Assembly (NCBI RefSeq): GCF_010122465.1
Contig: NZ_WLZY01000002.1
Coordinates: forward strand, 199,076 to 263,075
DNA: 64,000 nucleotides
Origin: Phytoactinopolyspora mesophila
GTDB taxonomy: Bacteria > Actinomycetota > Actinomycetes > Jiangellales > Jiangellaceae
Direction of reading: 5' to 3'
The notes below the pieces were generated by a model. The model did no database searches. It was given only the letters and a program-made list of their open reading frames with translations, and was not told the DNA's origin. This document shows, in pieces, positions 44,287 to 53,519 of the stretch (position 1 is its first letter; each line of letters starts with the position of its first letter). The position numbers and the translations under genes are program-made.

Positions 44287-45984
44287 GTGCTGAAAACGTG
44301 GCGCGGCAATCCATGGGCGATCATCGTCGTCCTCTGCCTTGGCTACTTCGCCACCCTGATGGACCTGACGATCGTCAACATCGCGGTCCCTCAGATGACC
44401 GACGACCTCAACGCCTCTCTGGACCAGATCCTTTGGGTGTTCAACTCCTACGCGCTGGGACTGGCCGTCCTGCTGATCACCGCGGGACGGCTGGGTGACC
44501 TGCTCGGCAAGAAGAACGTGTTCATCGCCGGTGTGGTGGTATTCACGCTGGCGAGTCTCGCCTGCGGTCTGGCCCAGGATCCCGCGCAGCTGATCGCCTT
44601 CCGCGCGGTGCAAGGGGTGGGCGGTGCGCTACTGGTACCCCAGACACTGTCCATCATCGCCGACGTATTCCCCGCCTCGAAACGCGGCGCGGCACTGGGT
44701 ATATGGGGTGCCGTCGCAGGCCTGTCGGCGATCGCCGGTCCGGTGGTGGGCGGCGCTCTGGTCACCTCATTCGACTGGAGATGGATCTTCCTGATCAACG
44801 TGCCTATAGGGGTCGCGGTGGTGGCGCTGGCAGGGCCGGTGATTCCCAGATCGATCCGCCAGGCCGGGCACAAGCTGGACATCACCGGTGTGCTGATCGT
44901 TTCGATGTCGCTGTTCTGCTTGGCCTTCGGGCTGATCCAAGGGGAACGGTACGGCTGGAACGCCTGGGTTTGGGGGCTACTCGCGCTGAGCGTCGTGCTT
45001 TTCCTGGCGTTTGTGGCGCAACAGAGCCGGGTCCAGGACGACGACCCACTCGTGCCGTTCTCGCTGTTCAAGGACCGGGCGTTCTCGATCGTCAACGCGA
45101 TATCGATCGTGGTGTCGTTCGGGGCCATAGGACTGTTCCTGCCGATGACGGTCTACCTGCAGTCGGTCCTCGGGTTCAGCGCTGTCAAGACCGGCGGAGT
45201 GCTCTTGCCGATGGCGATCGGCGGACTGATCGTCGCCGTCCCAGCCGGGGTGTTGTCCGAGCGGTACGGCGGCAAGTACGTCCTGATAGCCGGGCTGTCG
45301 ACCTTCGGTATCGGCTTGGCTTGGTTGGTGGCTGTCGCGCAGACGGATTCGACTTGGACGGCGTTCATCGCGCCGTTCTTCGTCGTCGGGCTCGGTTCGG
45401 GGTGCAGTTTCACACCGATGGCATCGGAGGTCATGCGTAAGGTACCGGCGCATCTCAACGGGGCCGCCTCAGGCGTGAATAACGCGATGCGGCACGTCGG
45501 CGCCGTACTGGCTGGAGCCGTGATCGGCGCGGTCCTGCAGAACCGGCTCGCTGCGTCGCTGACCAGTCAGGCCAATGAGCACGCGGCAGCGCTGCCGGAA
45601 GAGTACCGGGAAGGTTTCATCGCGGGGTTCGCCGAATCCGGCGCCGAAGGCCTCAACGTGGGCGCGAGTGGTGCCAGCAGTGTCGGCGTGCCCGAGGGGA
45701 TGCCGGATGCCGTCGCCGCGGAGATTCAGGCCGTCGCCGGTCAGGTCTTCGCCGAAGGGTACGTTGCGGCGCTGACGCCGACGCTGCTCGTAGCCGTCGC
45801 CGCGCTGGCCGCCGGTGTGCTGGGGTGCTTCGCGCTCAAGGCCTACACCGGCCCGGTGGCGAATCCCTACGGGCTGCCCGTGGTCGATGACGCCGAGCCG
45901 GGTTCCGCTGAACATGAGCTGGAGGAGACGGCTGAGCCGGCGCCAACGGTCTCCACGGCTGACAACACCGGCTCAGGACACTAG
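44287..45984 (+). CDS. MFS exporter, DHA2 (EmrB/QacA) family
   Basis: 565 residues, 14 predicted spans. DHA2 hallmarks are FATLMDLTIVNIAVPQMTDD, the LGDLLGKKNVF motif A and IAGPVVGGALVTSFDWRWIF motif C. The start is GTG 44287, with GGAGAGGAG upstream. A region of about 100 residues between the last two spans is extracytoplasmic and Ala/Gly-rich. It probably exports the final polyketide and gives self-resistance. A strong hairpin follows the stop. Confidence 0.92.
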   Translation: MLKTWRGNPWAIIVVLCLGYFATLMDLTIVNIAVPQMTDDLNASLDQILWVFNSYALGLAVLLITAGRLGDLLGKKNVFIAGVVVFTLASLACGLAQDPAQLIAFRAVQGVGGALLVPQTLSIIADVFPASKRGAALGIWGAVAGLSAIAGPVVGGALVTSFDWRWIFLINVPIGVAVVALAGPVIPRSIRQAGHKLDITGVLIVSMSLFCLAFGLIQGERYGWNAWVWGLLALSVVLFLAFVAQQSRVQDDDPLVPFSLFKDRAFSIVNAISIVVSFGAIGLFLPMTVYLQSVLGFSAVKTGGVLLPMAIGGLIVAVPAGVLSERYGGKYVLIAGLSTFGIGLAWLVAVAQTDSTWTAFIAPFFVVGLGSGCSFTPMASEVMRKVPAHLNGAASGVNNAMRHVGAVLAGAVIGAVLQNRLAASLTSQANEHAAALPEEYREGFIAGFAESGAEGLNVGASGASSVGVPEGMPDAVAAEIQAVAGQVFAEGYVAALTPTLLVAVAALAAGVLGCFALKAYTGPVANPYGLPVVDDAEPGSAEHELEETAEPAPTVSTADNTGSGH

Positions 45985-46030
45985 TTTCCGGCTTTCGGTG
46001 TTCAGCCATCCGGCTGGCTGCTTGCTCCGA

Positions 46031-46068
46031 AGATGCCCCGGGCGACGATCGCGTCGCCCGGGGCATCT
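46031..46068. terminator. Strong GC-rich hairpin after the DHA2 exporter
   Basis: AGATGCCCCGGGCGACG (46031-46047) and its perfect reverse complement (46052-46068) enclose ATCG. The 17-bp stem is followed by CCTTGTTG. It likely ends the exporter transcript. Confidence 0.8.
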
Positions 46069-46154
46069 CCTTGTTGTGCCGGCGAAACCCCGCTCACGTA
46101 CCGAAGTTCTCGTGGCCGTGCACGCGGGTCTCTCAAACCCTGGGGAGGGATCGT

Positions 46155-46376
46155 ATGAATCTTGTGGTTACCCGGGCCGAACCGGTGCCGGGATCCGACC
46201 CCTGGCTGGCGCTGGGACGAGTCGGCGTCACCGCGGCCGGCCTCTTCAGCAAGGCGAAACGAGCCAAGGACTCCAGCGACCTGCTGGATCACGCCGACGT
46301 GATCGTCGGGTTGGCCGCACTCGCCATCGTCTTCGCCAAGTGGCGGCGGCAACGCCGTGAACAGCAATTCCATTGA
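46155..46376 (+). CDS. Small membrane-associated protein of unknown function (73 aa)
   Basis: 73 residues from ATG 46155, with GGGAGGG upstream. A single hydrophobic segment near the C-terminus (ADVIVGLAALAIVFAKW) is followed by a basic tail (RRQRREQQFH), predicting one membrane helix with a cytoplasmic C-terminus. I do not recognise the family. It lies about 100 bp before the first ABM gene on the same strand, between two tailoring blocks. Confidence 0.6.
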   Translation: MNLVVTRAEPVPGSDPWLALGRVGVTAAGLFSKAKRAKDSSDLLDHADVIVGLAALAIVFAKWRRQRREQQFH

Positions 46377-46474
46377 CGGGCACCGCTACGGGGCACTCGT
46401 CCCGCGCTGTCCGGTCAACAGATTCACAGGCCCGGTGCCGAAAGGGCCGGCAATTCTGAGAAGGGAATCGTGCC

Positions 46475-46840
46475 ATGAAAATCGACGAAATGGACCCGTC
46501 GGTCCCGATGATCAGTCAGCTTCAGCAGGAAACCGGTCCGGTGACACTGATCAATACCGTATTCGTCCCGCGCGAGAATCGAGACGAATTCCTGGAGCTG
46601 TGGCGCGATGACGCGTCGTTCATGAAAGCGCAGCCGGGCTTCATCTCCACCCAGCTGCACCAGGGGACAGCCGACAGCCAGATGATGGTCAATGTCGCCG
46701 TCTGGGAGTCGACGGAGTCGCTGTTCCGGGCCTTCTCCAACCCCGAGTTTCAGCAGAAGAGCGCGAAGTATCCGGACGGGATAATCGCCTACCCACACGT
46801 ATACGAGAAAGTCGCAGTCGACGGCGTGTGTACCGCCTAG
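46475..46840 (+). CDS. ABM-type small oxygenase, paralogue 1
   Basis: 121 residues with the antibiotic biosynthesis monooxygenase fold: TGPVTLINTVFVPRENRDEF, then DDASFMKAQPGFISTQLHQG and VNVAVWESTESLFRAFSNPE. The cluster's other copy (58898-59266) shares the FMKAQPG, VWEST and YPH-(V/L)-(Y/F)-EKVAV blocks. Relatives in aromatic polyketide clusters act as cofactor-free or flavin-coupled oxygenases on anthrone- or quinol-type rings. Quinone formation or ring opening is possible here. GAAGGGAAT precedes the ATG. Confidence 0.85.
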   Translation: MKIDEMDPSVPMISQLQQETGPVTLINTVFVPRENRDEFLELWRDDASFMKAQPGFISTQLHQGTADSQMMVNVAVWESTESLFRAFSNPEFQQKSAKYPDGIIAYPHVYEKVAVDGVCTA

Positions 46841-47177
46841 TTGGCACCGGAACCGGCTGCACCATCTCGAGCCGGAAGCCGACGCGGAGAAGCATCGCCG
46901 GAGTCGCATCAGCCCGTGTTCCGGACAACGTCACGCGCAGGACCTTCTAGCGGCACCTCCGCATTCGTCCATGCGTGCCACGGGCAGGTTTGGCCACAAG
47001 CCGCGCCTGCCTGATGGTTCGGCGGCCGCCGGCGAACCTGGACGGCCGCATCTTTGGCGCCCGGGGCACGGGCTGGCTGCGAAGCATGCCCGGAACCGAG
47101 CCGGGCCGACGAAGCGCTGGAGGTACAGCTGGCGCCGAACACTCCTTCATTCATTTCTTCTATGACGGGGCCCTACC
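46841..47177. other. Gene-free gap
   Basis: About 340 bases without a credible gene: short frames exist but lack start sites and codon pattern. It must contain the leader of the acyltransferase gene. I see no clear hairpin or promoter. Confidence 0.4.
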
Positions 47178-48353
47178 ATGAGCAGCGTATCCAACCGCCC
47201 GAACCAACTACGGTCATTAACCGGCTACCGCTTCCTGCTGGCATCGGCTGTCGTTTTCGGTCATGTCATCTTCATGTCAGGCATCTTCACGTTCGACCAT
47301 CCGGTGATGGAGGCGAACCGGCTGTCCATCATGCTTGCTGCCGGGGCCGTCTCATCGTTCTTCATTCTCAGCGGTTTCGTCCTCACGTGGTCTAGACGCG
47401 ACAGTGACACAACACGTGGGTTCTACCGGCGACGGATCGTCAAAATCTTTCCGAACCACGTCGTCACTCTTGGCTTGATGCTGATCTTGTTATGGGTGAC
47501 GACCGCTCCCTCTCCATTGCCGGTGCAGGAACCGACACTGGGGGAAGGTGTGGCGAATCTCCTGCTCGTCCATACCTGGTACCCGGACCTCGGTTACGTC
47601 AGCGGAGGCACGAGTGTGACCTGGTCGCTCGCGTCCGAGATGTTCTTCTACCTGCTCTTTCCGCTGATCATCGGACCGTTGTGCGCCATCCGGGCGAGGA
47701 ACCTGTGGGCTGTGACTCTGGGAGTCGCAGCGCTGGTGGTCTCCGTTCCCGCACTGGCCACCTTCGTCACCTCCAATGAGGCCGACCCGATGCTGTTCGG
47801 GATGTCGATGTCGGTCGAATACTGGTGGCTGATCTACTTCTTCCCGCCGGTGCGGCTCCTGGAATTCGTTCTCGGCATCCTGCTGGCACGTGTGGTGCTC
47901 ACGGGCCAATGGCCGACGTCGCAGCTGCTCTGGCCGGTCCTGGGCCTCGTCGCAGTGCTCGCCGCCGAGCCCGTCATGCCGGACGGGTATCTGTGGGGAG
48001 CGGCGACCTGCCTGCCCGCCGCCGCAATGATCTGCACACTGGCTATGCGTGATCTGGACGGGCAGGGGACGCCGCTCGCCCGGCCACCGATGGTCCGGTT
48101 CGGAGAGGCGTCCTACGCCCTGTATGTGGTGCATATGCCGGTCATCTATGCGATCCGGCACCTGGCCGGACCGGAGGAGATTGTCGGTTCGTTCGAGGCG
48201 GTCTTGCTCGCCGTGGCCATGTTCGTGGCGTCGGTACTGGCAGCGCTCGTCCTCTGGCGCACCGTCGAAGTGCCGATGATGCGCCGCTTCGCGCGGCCGC
48301 GCACCCCCGAGCATCCCGAGCCCGTCGCCACCTTGCCGGTGCCGCCGCGCTGA
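47178..48353 (+). CDS. Membrane O-acyltransferase (acyltransferase 3 family)
   Basis: 391 residues, about ten spans. It begins with the family pattern QLRSLTGYRFLLASAVVFGH, whose His is the usual catalytic residue, and continues with FFILSGFVLTWSRR and a FYRRRIVKIFPNHVVTLGLM arginine motif, as in OafA/MdmB proteins that acylate sugars or macrolides. It sits ahead of the deoxysugar genes, so acylation of the sugar or aglycone is a reasonable guess. It has two in-frame TTA codons (14 and 105). The ribosome site is weak. Confidence 0.87.
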   Translation: MSSVSNRPNQLRSLTGYRFLLASAVVFGHVIFMSGIFTFDHPVMEANRLSIMLAAGAVSSFFILSGFVLTWSRRDSDTTRGFYRRRIVKIFPNHVVTLGLMLILLWVTTAPSPLPVQEPTLGEGVANLLLVHTWYPDLGYVSGGTSVTWSLASEMFFYLLFPLIIGPLCAIRARNLWAVTLGVAALVVSVPALATFVTSNEADPMLFGMSMSVEYWWLIYFFPPVRLLEFVLGILLARVVLTGQWPTSQLLWPVLGLVAVLAAEPVMPDGYLWGAATCLPAAAMICTLAMRDLDGQGTPLARPPMVRFGEASYALYVVHMPVIYAIRHLAGPEEIVGSFEAVLLAVAMFVASVLAALVLWRTVEVPMMRRFARPRTPEHPEPVATLPVPPR

Positions 48354-48408
48354 TGCGTCCCGTGCCGGCGCCCGAGCGAAAGGGCGGCCGGCGCCAGGAG
48401 GTTCAATC

Positions 48409-49830
48409 ATGAGTATGCCCAGCACGGCGCTGCGGGTGGGCGAGCCGCTCGAGCTTGAGGACTTCGAACTCGCCCTGAGCCACGCCCGCAGCCACATCTA
48501 TACCCGCACCGAACAGGTAGCGCTGGCTGATCTGGACGGATGGTACCGGGATTCGTACACGGGGTACTGGCATCATCGCAGTGGCCGGTTCTTCTCGATC
48601 GAAGGGGTGCGTTTCCGCACGGACCGCGGCCCGATCAGCGAATGGTGCCAGCCGATCGTCAATCAACCCGAGACCGGGATCTTGGGGCTCCTGATCAGCC
48701 GGCGGGCCGGCGTTACCTACTGCCTGATGCAGCTGAAGGCGGAGCCGGGCAACCGGGGAGGAATCCAGCTCTCACCTACCGTGCAGGCCACCCGGAGCAA
48801 CTACACGGGAGTGCACGGGGGATCGGCCGTTCCCTACTTGGAACATTTCCGGGACGCACCAGCGGCCCGGGTGCTGGCCGATGTCCGGCAATCCGAGCAA
48901 GGTGCCTGGTTCCTGCGTAAACGGAACCGCAACATGATCGTCCTCGCGGACGATCTGGTTCCAGCTCAGGAGGGATTCGTATGGCTGAGCACCGGACAGT
49001 TGCTCCGGCTGCTCAGCCGGCCTGACCTGGTCAACATGGACACCCGCACAGTCCTGTCCTTGCTGCCCATGGCGGCAGCCGCTCTCCGGGAAGGTGCGGA
49101 CGGGCTGCGCGCGGCAGAAAGCACCATGGAGAACTGGGAGGAAGCACTCGCGGACGCTTGCGCCGGGGGTGCCAGCCGTCACTCCGACCGTGAACTGCGG
49201 CATTGGATCACCGACGTGCGTGCACGGACCGCCGCGGTGACGACTGCCGCGCCGATGCGTGCGCTGACCGGCTGGCGACACGGCGACGGCAGCATCCGGC
49301 ACGAAACCCGAGCATTCTTCGAGGTGATCGGTGTGCGAGTGGAGGCTGCTGGCCGGGAGGTGGGGCAGTGGTGCCAGCCGATGCTGGCCACGAGGGAAGA
49401 CGGCATCGTCGCATTCCTCGTCACCCGGATCGGCGGGGTTCCGCATGTCCTGCTCCAGCTGCGTACGGAGCCAGGCCTGACCGACGTCGCTGAACTGGCA
49501 CCCACAGTGCAGTGCACACCGGGCAACTACGAGTTTCTTCCATCGGCAGCCCGTCCGCCGTTCCTCGATGACGTGCTGAACGCTCCTTCAGGGGCGATCC
49601 GGTTCGATACGACGCTGTCGGACGAAGGCGGGCGGTTCTACCGGATCAGCAATCGCCACCTGATCGTCGAGACCGGGAATGCCGGTGAGTATCCGGGCTT
49701 CCGCTGGGCGTCGGTGCGTCAGCTGATCGGGCTGCTGCGGCACTCGAATTACCTCAATATCCAGACGCGCAGCCTGGTCGCCTGCCTCTACAGCCTGCTC
49801 GCCACGTCCGCCGAAGGGAGCCGGACATGA
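48409..49830 (+). CDS. NDP-hexose 2,3-dehydratase
   Basis: 473 residues. The protein is an internal duplication: ISEWCQPIVNQPETGILGLL near residue 80 is repeated as VGQWCQPMLATREDGIVAFL near 320, and each is followed by an L-x-PTVQ-(A/C)-T block. This matches OleV/UrdS/DnmT enzymes that remove the C2 hydroxyl of NDP-4-keto-6-deoxyglucose to give the 3,4-diketo intermediate. CAGGAGG precedes ATG 48409. It overlaps the 4-ketoreductase gene by ATGA. Confidence 0.93.
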   Translation: MSMPSTALRVGEPLELEDFELALSHARSHIYTRTEQVALADLDGWYRDSYTGYWHHRSGRFFSIEGVRFRTDRGPISEWCQPIVNQPETGILGLLISRRAGVTYCLMQLKAEPGNRGGIQLSPTVQATRSNYTGVHGGSAVPYLEHFRDAPAARVLADVRQSEQGAWFLRKRNRNMIVLADDLVPAQEGFVWLSTGQLLRLLSRPDLVNMDTRTVLSLLPMAAAALREGADGLRAAESTMENWEEALADACAGGASRHSDRELRHWITDVRARTAAVTTAAPMRALTGWRHGDGSIRHETRAFFEVIGVRVEAAGREVGQWCQPMLATREDGIVAFLVTRIGGVPHVLLQLRTEPGLTDVAELAPTVQCTPGNYEFLPSAARPPFLDDVLNAPSGAIRFDTTLSDEGGRFYRISNRHLIVETGNAGEYPGFRWASVRQLIGLLRHSNYLNIQTRSLVACLYSLLATSAEGSRT

Positions 49831-50849
49831 CCACATCAATCCCGCATCCGGGTGACGCGACGCGGCCACTGGTCACCGTGCTCGGGGCCACCGGATTCGT
49901 CGGCTCAGCCGTCATGGCCCGGCTGAGTCGGCGCGACTTTCGTCTCCGGGCCGTGGCACGTCGTCCTCTGGAGCCGCCTATCGCCGGGTCCGCTGAGCTG
50001 GAGACGATCTCGGTCGACATCACCGAGGCAGGAGCACTGGCCTCCGCCGTCGAAGGTTCCGATGTGATCGTCCACCTGCTGTTGTGCGAGGGAGGCTGGC
50101 GAGCCGCCGGTGAGCCCGGCGGAGAGCGCGTCAATGTCGGTGTGATGCGCGAGCTCGTCGACATCTGCCGCTCCAGCCAAGGACCTGCTCCCGTGGTCGT
50201 GTACGCGGGCGCGGCGTCTCAGGTAGGGGTACCGCCCCGGGAGCCGCTGGACGGCACCGAAGCAGACCGCCCGGCCACCGTCTACGACCAGCAGAAGGTC
50301 GTCGCCGAAAGGCTGCTTCTGGACGCCACCGAAGCCGGCTGGATGCGTGGTGTGAGCCTGCGTCTGCCCACGATTTTCGGTGCCTCTCCAGGCGCCGCCG
50401 ACCGCGGTGTCGTCGCGGCCATGGTGCGACGGGCGCACGCGGGGGAGGCGCTGACGATGTGGCACGACGGTTCCGTCCGCCGCGACCTGGTGGACGTCTC
50501 GGACATCGCGGTCGCCTTCGAGGCAGCCGTGGACCACGCCGACCGGCTAGCCGGAGCGTCGTGGCTGGTGGGTGCCGGCGACGGGGTCCCCCTCGGGGAG
50601 GTCTTCGGGATGATCGCCAGGGCCGTCTCAGAGCGGACGGGAAGCCCACCTGTCCCGGTGGTATCCGTGGAACCGCCAGAACACGCCCCAGAAACCGACT
50701 TCCGCAGCGTCACCATCGATGCGACGGCGTTCCGGGCGGTGACCGGCTGGCAGCCGCGGATGGCGCTACGAGACGGGATCGACCGGCTGGCCGCGGACGA
50801 AGTGCGCCACGCATGTCGTGGATACCACGCGAAAAGAGGAGCAGCGTGA
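49827..50849 (+). CDS. NDP-hexose 4-ketoreductase (NAD-dependent epimerase/dehydratase family)
   Basis: 340 residues, extended SDR. The nucleotide site is [40 protein letters not shown] carries the Tyr and Lys of the active site, followed by [16 protein letters not shown]. It resembles DnmV/UrdR-type enzymes that reduce the C4 keto group late in deoxysugar synthesis. Flanked with four-base overlaps by the 2,3-dehydratase and 3-aminotransferase genes. Confidence 0.88.
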   Translation: MTTSIPHPGDATRPLVTVLGATGFVGSAVMARLSRRDFRLRAVARRPLEPPIAGSAELETISVDITEAGALASAVEGSDVIVHLLLCEGGWRAAGEPGGERVNVGVMRELVDICRSSQGPAPVVVYAGAASQVGVPPREPLDGTEADRPATVYDQQKVVAERLLLDATEAGWMRGVSLRLPTIFGASPGAADRGVVAAMVRRAHAGEALTMWHDGSVRRDLVDVSDIAVAFEAAVDHADRLAGASWLVGAGDGVPLGEVFGMIARAVSERTGSPPVPVVSVEPPEHAPETDFRSVTIDATAFRAVTGWQPRMALRDGIDRLAADEVRHACRGYHAKRGAA

Positions 50850-51955
50850 CTACCTACGTATGGGACTATCTGCCGGAGTACGAGGCCGAACGTTCCGACA
50901 TCCTGGATGCCGTCGACCAGGTCTTCTCGTCCGGTCGGCTGGTGCTGGCCGAGAGCGTGCGCAGTTTCGAGAACGAGTTCGCGACCTACCACGGCGTCGA
51001 GCACTGTGTGGGCGTCGACAACGGCACCAACGCGATCAAGCTGGCCTTGCAGGCTTTGGGCATCGGTCCCGGAGACGAAGTCATCACCGTCTCCAACACG
51101 GCCGCACCCACAGTGGTGGCGATCGACGCGACCGGTGCCACGCCGGTCTTCGTCGATGTGCGCGACGAGGACTTCCTGATGGACGTCACGCAGATTGAGT
51201 CCGTGATCACCAGTCGGACCAGGTGCGTGCTGCCGGTTCACCTCTACGGTCAGTGCGTCGATCTCGAGCCGATCCGCGAACTGTGCGATCGCCGCGGACT
51301 CGTATTGCTCGAAGACTGCGCCCAGGCGCACGGCGCACGGCGCAACGGCCGGCTGGCTGGAACGCTGGGGGAAGCCGCGGCCTTCTCCTTCTATCCCACC
51401 AAGGTGCTCGGTGCCTACGGCGACGGCGGCGCCGTACTCGCGTCGAGTGAGGAAGCCGACGCCGCTCTTCGCCGGCTTCGGTTCTACGGCATGGAGAAGG
51501 TGTACTACACCGTACAGACGCCGGCACACAACAGCCGGCTGGACGAGGTGCAGGCTGAGATCCTGCGGCGTAAGCTCACTAGGCTCGACAGCTACATAGC
51601 CGGCCGCCGACAGGTTGCTCGTGCATACGCGGAAGCGCTGGCGGACACCGAACTGGTCCTTCCACGAACGGCGCCGGGCAACGACCACGTCTACTACGTG
51701 TACGTAGTGCGTCATCCACGCAGGGACGAGATCGTCGAGCGGCTCAAGGACTACGACATCCACGTCAACATCAGCTATCCGTGGCCGATCCACACCATGA
51801 CTGGATTCGCCCGGCTCGGATACGAGAAGGGTTCGCTGCCGGTGACTGAACGGTTGGCCGAGGAGATCTTCTCGTTGCCGATGTATCCCTCGCTACCCGC
51901 CGGGTTGCAAGACAAGATCATCACCGCCGTCCGCGAAGTCCTGGCCACACTCTGA
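50846..51955 (+). CDS. NDP-hexose 3-aminotransferase (DegT/DnrJ/EryC1/StrS family)
   Basis: 369 residues. PLP-enzyme motifs: [35 protein letters not shown] (PLP-ring Asp) and the Schiff-base Lys in [19 protein letters not shown]. The closest types are DnmJ/TylB/DesV-class enzymes that aminate the C3 keto sugar with glutamate. GTG 50846 overlaps the ketoreductase stop. It shows the sugar is a 3-amino sugar. Confidence 0.92.
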   Translation: MTTYVWDYLPEYEAERSDILDAVDQVFSSGRLVLAESVRSFENEFATYHGVEHCVGVDNGTNAIKLALQALGIGPGDEVITVSNTAAPTVVAIDATGATPVFVDVRDEDFLMDVTQIESVITSRTRCVLPVHLYGQCVDLEPIRELCDRRGLVLLEDCAQAHGARRNGRLAGTLGEAAAFSFYPTKVLGAYGDGGAVLASSEEADAALRRLRFYGMEKVYYTVQTPAHNSRLDEVQAEILRRKLTRLDSYIAGRRQVARAYAEALADTELVLPRTAPGNDHVYYVYVVRHPRRDEIVERLKDYDIHVNISYPWPIHTMTGFARLGYEKGSLPVTERLAEEIFSLPMYPSLPAGLQDKIITAVREVLATL

Positions 51956-52017
51956 CGGCAACCGTCCGGTCTGCCGTCAGCCGGATAGCGCTCCAGTCTG
52001 ACTGAGAGGTAACTATC

Positions 52018-52620
52018 ATGAAGGTACGTGCGCTCGAGGTGGATGGGGCAGTGGAATTCACGCCGCAGGTCTACCCCGACGAACGTGGCCTGTTCGTCGC
52101 ACCGTTCCAGGGTGCCGCGTTCTCAGAGGCCACTGGGCTGACGATGCTACTGGCACAGTCAAACCACAGCCGGTCCCGTCGCGGCGTCGTACGCGGGATC
52201 CACTTCACCAGAACCCCACCCGGCTGCGCCAAGTACGTGTACTGCGCACGGGGGGCGGCCCTGGACATCGTTGTCGACCTCAGGGTCGGCTCACCGACCT
52301 TCGGCCGGTGGGACTCGGTGCTGATGGATCAGCTCGATTTGCGCGCCATGTACTTCCCCGTTGGAGTCGGCCATGCGTTCGTGGCGCTGGAAGACGACAC
52401 GGTGATGTCCTACATGATCACCAGCGGCTATGTACCCGACGACGAGCTGGCCATCTCGGTCCTCGACCCCGAGCTGGCGCTGCCGATTCCGGACGATATC
52501 GATCCTGTTCTGTCCGAACGGGATAAGGACGCGATGAGTTTCTCGACGGCTGCTGAACAGGGCCTGTTGCCTGAGTACGCCCGCTCCCAGGAGATCGCAC
52601 ACCGGTGGAGCCTGCGATGA
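52018..52620 (+). CDS. dTDP-4-keto-6-deoxyhexose 3,5-epimerase
   Basis: 200 residues of the RmlC cupin family. Visible motifs are PQVYPDERGLFVAPFQ, NHSRSRRGVVRGIHFTRTPP with the active-site His, and YFPVGVGHAFVALEDDTVMS. It inverts C5 (and C3) and so points to an L-configured sugar, as DnmU does in daunosamine synthesis. GAGAGG lies upstream, and the RmlA gene overlaps its stop. Confidence 0.92.
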   Translation: MKVRALEVDGAVEFTPQVYPDERGLFVAPFQGAAFSEATGLTMLLAQSNHSRSRRGVVRGIHFTRTPPGCAKYVYCARGAALDIVVDLRVGSPTFGRWDSVLMDQLDLRAMYFPVGVGHAFVALEDDTVMSYMITSGYVPDDELAISVLDPELALPIPDDIDPVLSERDKDAMSFSTAAEQGLLPEYARSQEIAHRWSLR

Positions 52621-53504
52621 AGGGCATCCTGCTGGCCGGTGGCAGCGGCACGCGGTTGCGGCCCCTCACCGGTGCTCTCTCCAAGCACGTGCTGCCGGTC
52701 TACGACAAGCCGATGATCTACTACCCGCTGTCCGTTCTGATGCTGGCCGGTATCCGAGATATATTGCTGATCACCAACCCGGACGATACCGAGGTGTTTC
52801 AGTCCATTCTCGGCGACGGCAGGCGACTCGGGCTGCGTCTCGAGTACGCCGAGCAGCCGGAGCCCAAAGGTATCGCCGAGGCTCTGGTCATCGGCGCCGA
52901 CTTCACCGGTGACGACCAGGTCGCACTGGTGCTGGGTGACAACATGTTCCACGGCCCGCGATTCACCAAACTCCTTGACGACAGTGTTCGTGACCTGAAC
53001 GGATGTGCGCTGTTCGGTTATCGGGTACGTGACCCACGCCAGTACGCGGTGGGCGAGATCGACGAGTCCGGGCGGTTGCTCACCCTGGAGGAGAAGCCCG
53101 TTCGGCCCCGGTCTGATCTGGCGGTCACGGGCCTGTACATGTACGACGCCGACGTGGCCGGGATCGCCAAGAACCTGACTCCGTCGGCTCGCGGTGAACT
53201 GGAAATCACCGATGTGAACCGGGCCTACCTTGCGCAGGGCCGGGCGCATCTCACCGAACTGGGACGCGGGTTCGCGTGGCTCGACATGGGAACTCACGAG
53301 TCCCTGCTTCAAGCGGGTCAGTACGTCCACCTGCTCGAACAGCGACAGGGGGTGCGCATCGCGTGCCTGGAGGAGGTCGCCCTGAACCGCGGATTCATCG
53401 GAACCGCGCAATGCCGGCGGCTGGGCGAGCAGATGCCCGGTACCGCATACGGGACCTACGTGTGCGAAGTCGCCGAGCGCTATACCGCGGCGCCGGCAGC
53501 ATGA
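52617..53504 (+). CDS. rmlA: Glucose-1-phosphate thymidylyltransferase
   Basis: 295 residues. It begins MKGILLAGGSGTRLRPLTGA, the nucleotidyltransferase signature, with YYPLSVLMLAGIRDILLIT and the Asp-containing VLGDNMFHGPRF metal site. It makes dTDP-glucose from dTTP and glucose-1-phosphate, the entry step of the deoxysugar pathway (DnmL equivalent). ATG overlaps the epimerase stop. The gene for the next step, RmlB, starts 15 bp downstream. Confidence 0.96.
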   Translation: MKGILLAGGSGTRLRPLTGALSKHVLPVYDKPMIYYPLSVLMLAGIRDILLITNPDDTEVFQSILGDGRRLGLRLEYAEQPEPKGIAEALVIGADFTGDDQVALVLGDNMFHGPRFTKLLDDSVRDLNGCALFGYRVRDPRQYAVGEIDESGRLLTLEEKPVRPRSDLAVTGLYMYDADVAGIAKNLTPSARGELEITDVNRAYLAQGRAHLTELGRGFAWLDMGTHESLLQAGQYVHLLEQRQGVRIACLEEVALNRGFIGTAQCRRLGEQMPGTAYGTYVCEVAERYTAAPAA

Positions 53505-53519
53505 GCGAGGAGTCGTCCG

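Noticed and set aside
46971-47181. Short + strand frames in the gap before the acyltransferase
   Set aside because: They overlap each other in different frames, lack ribosome sites and show no conserved pattern.
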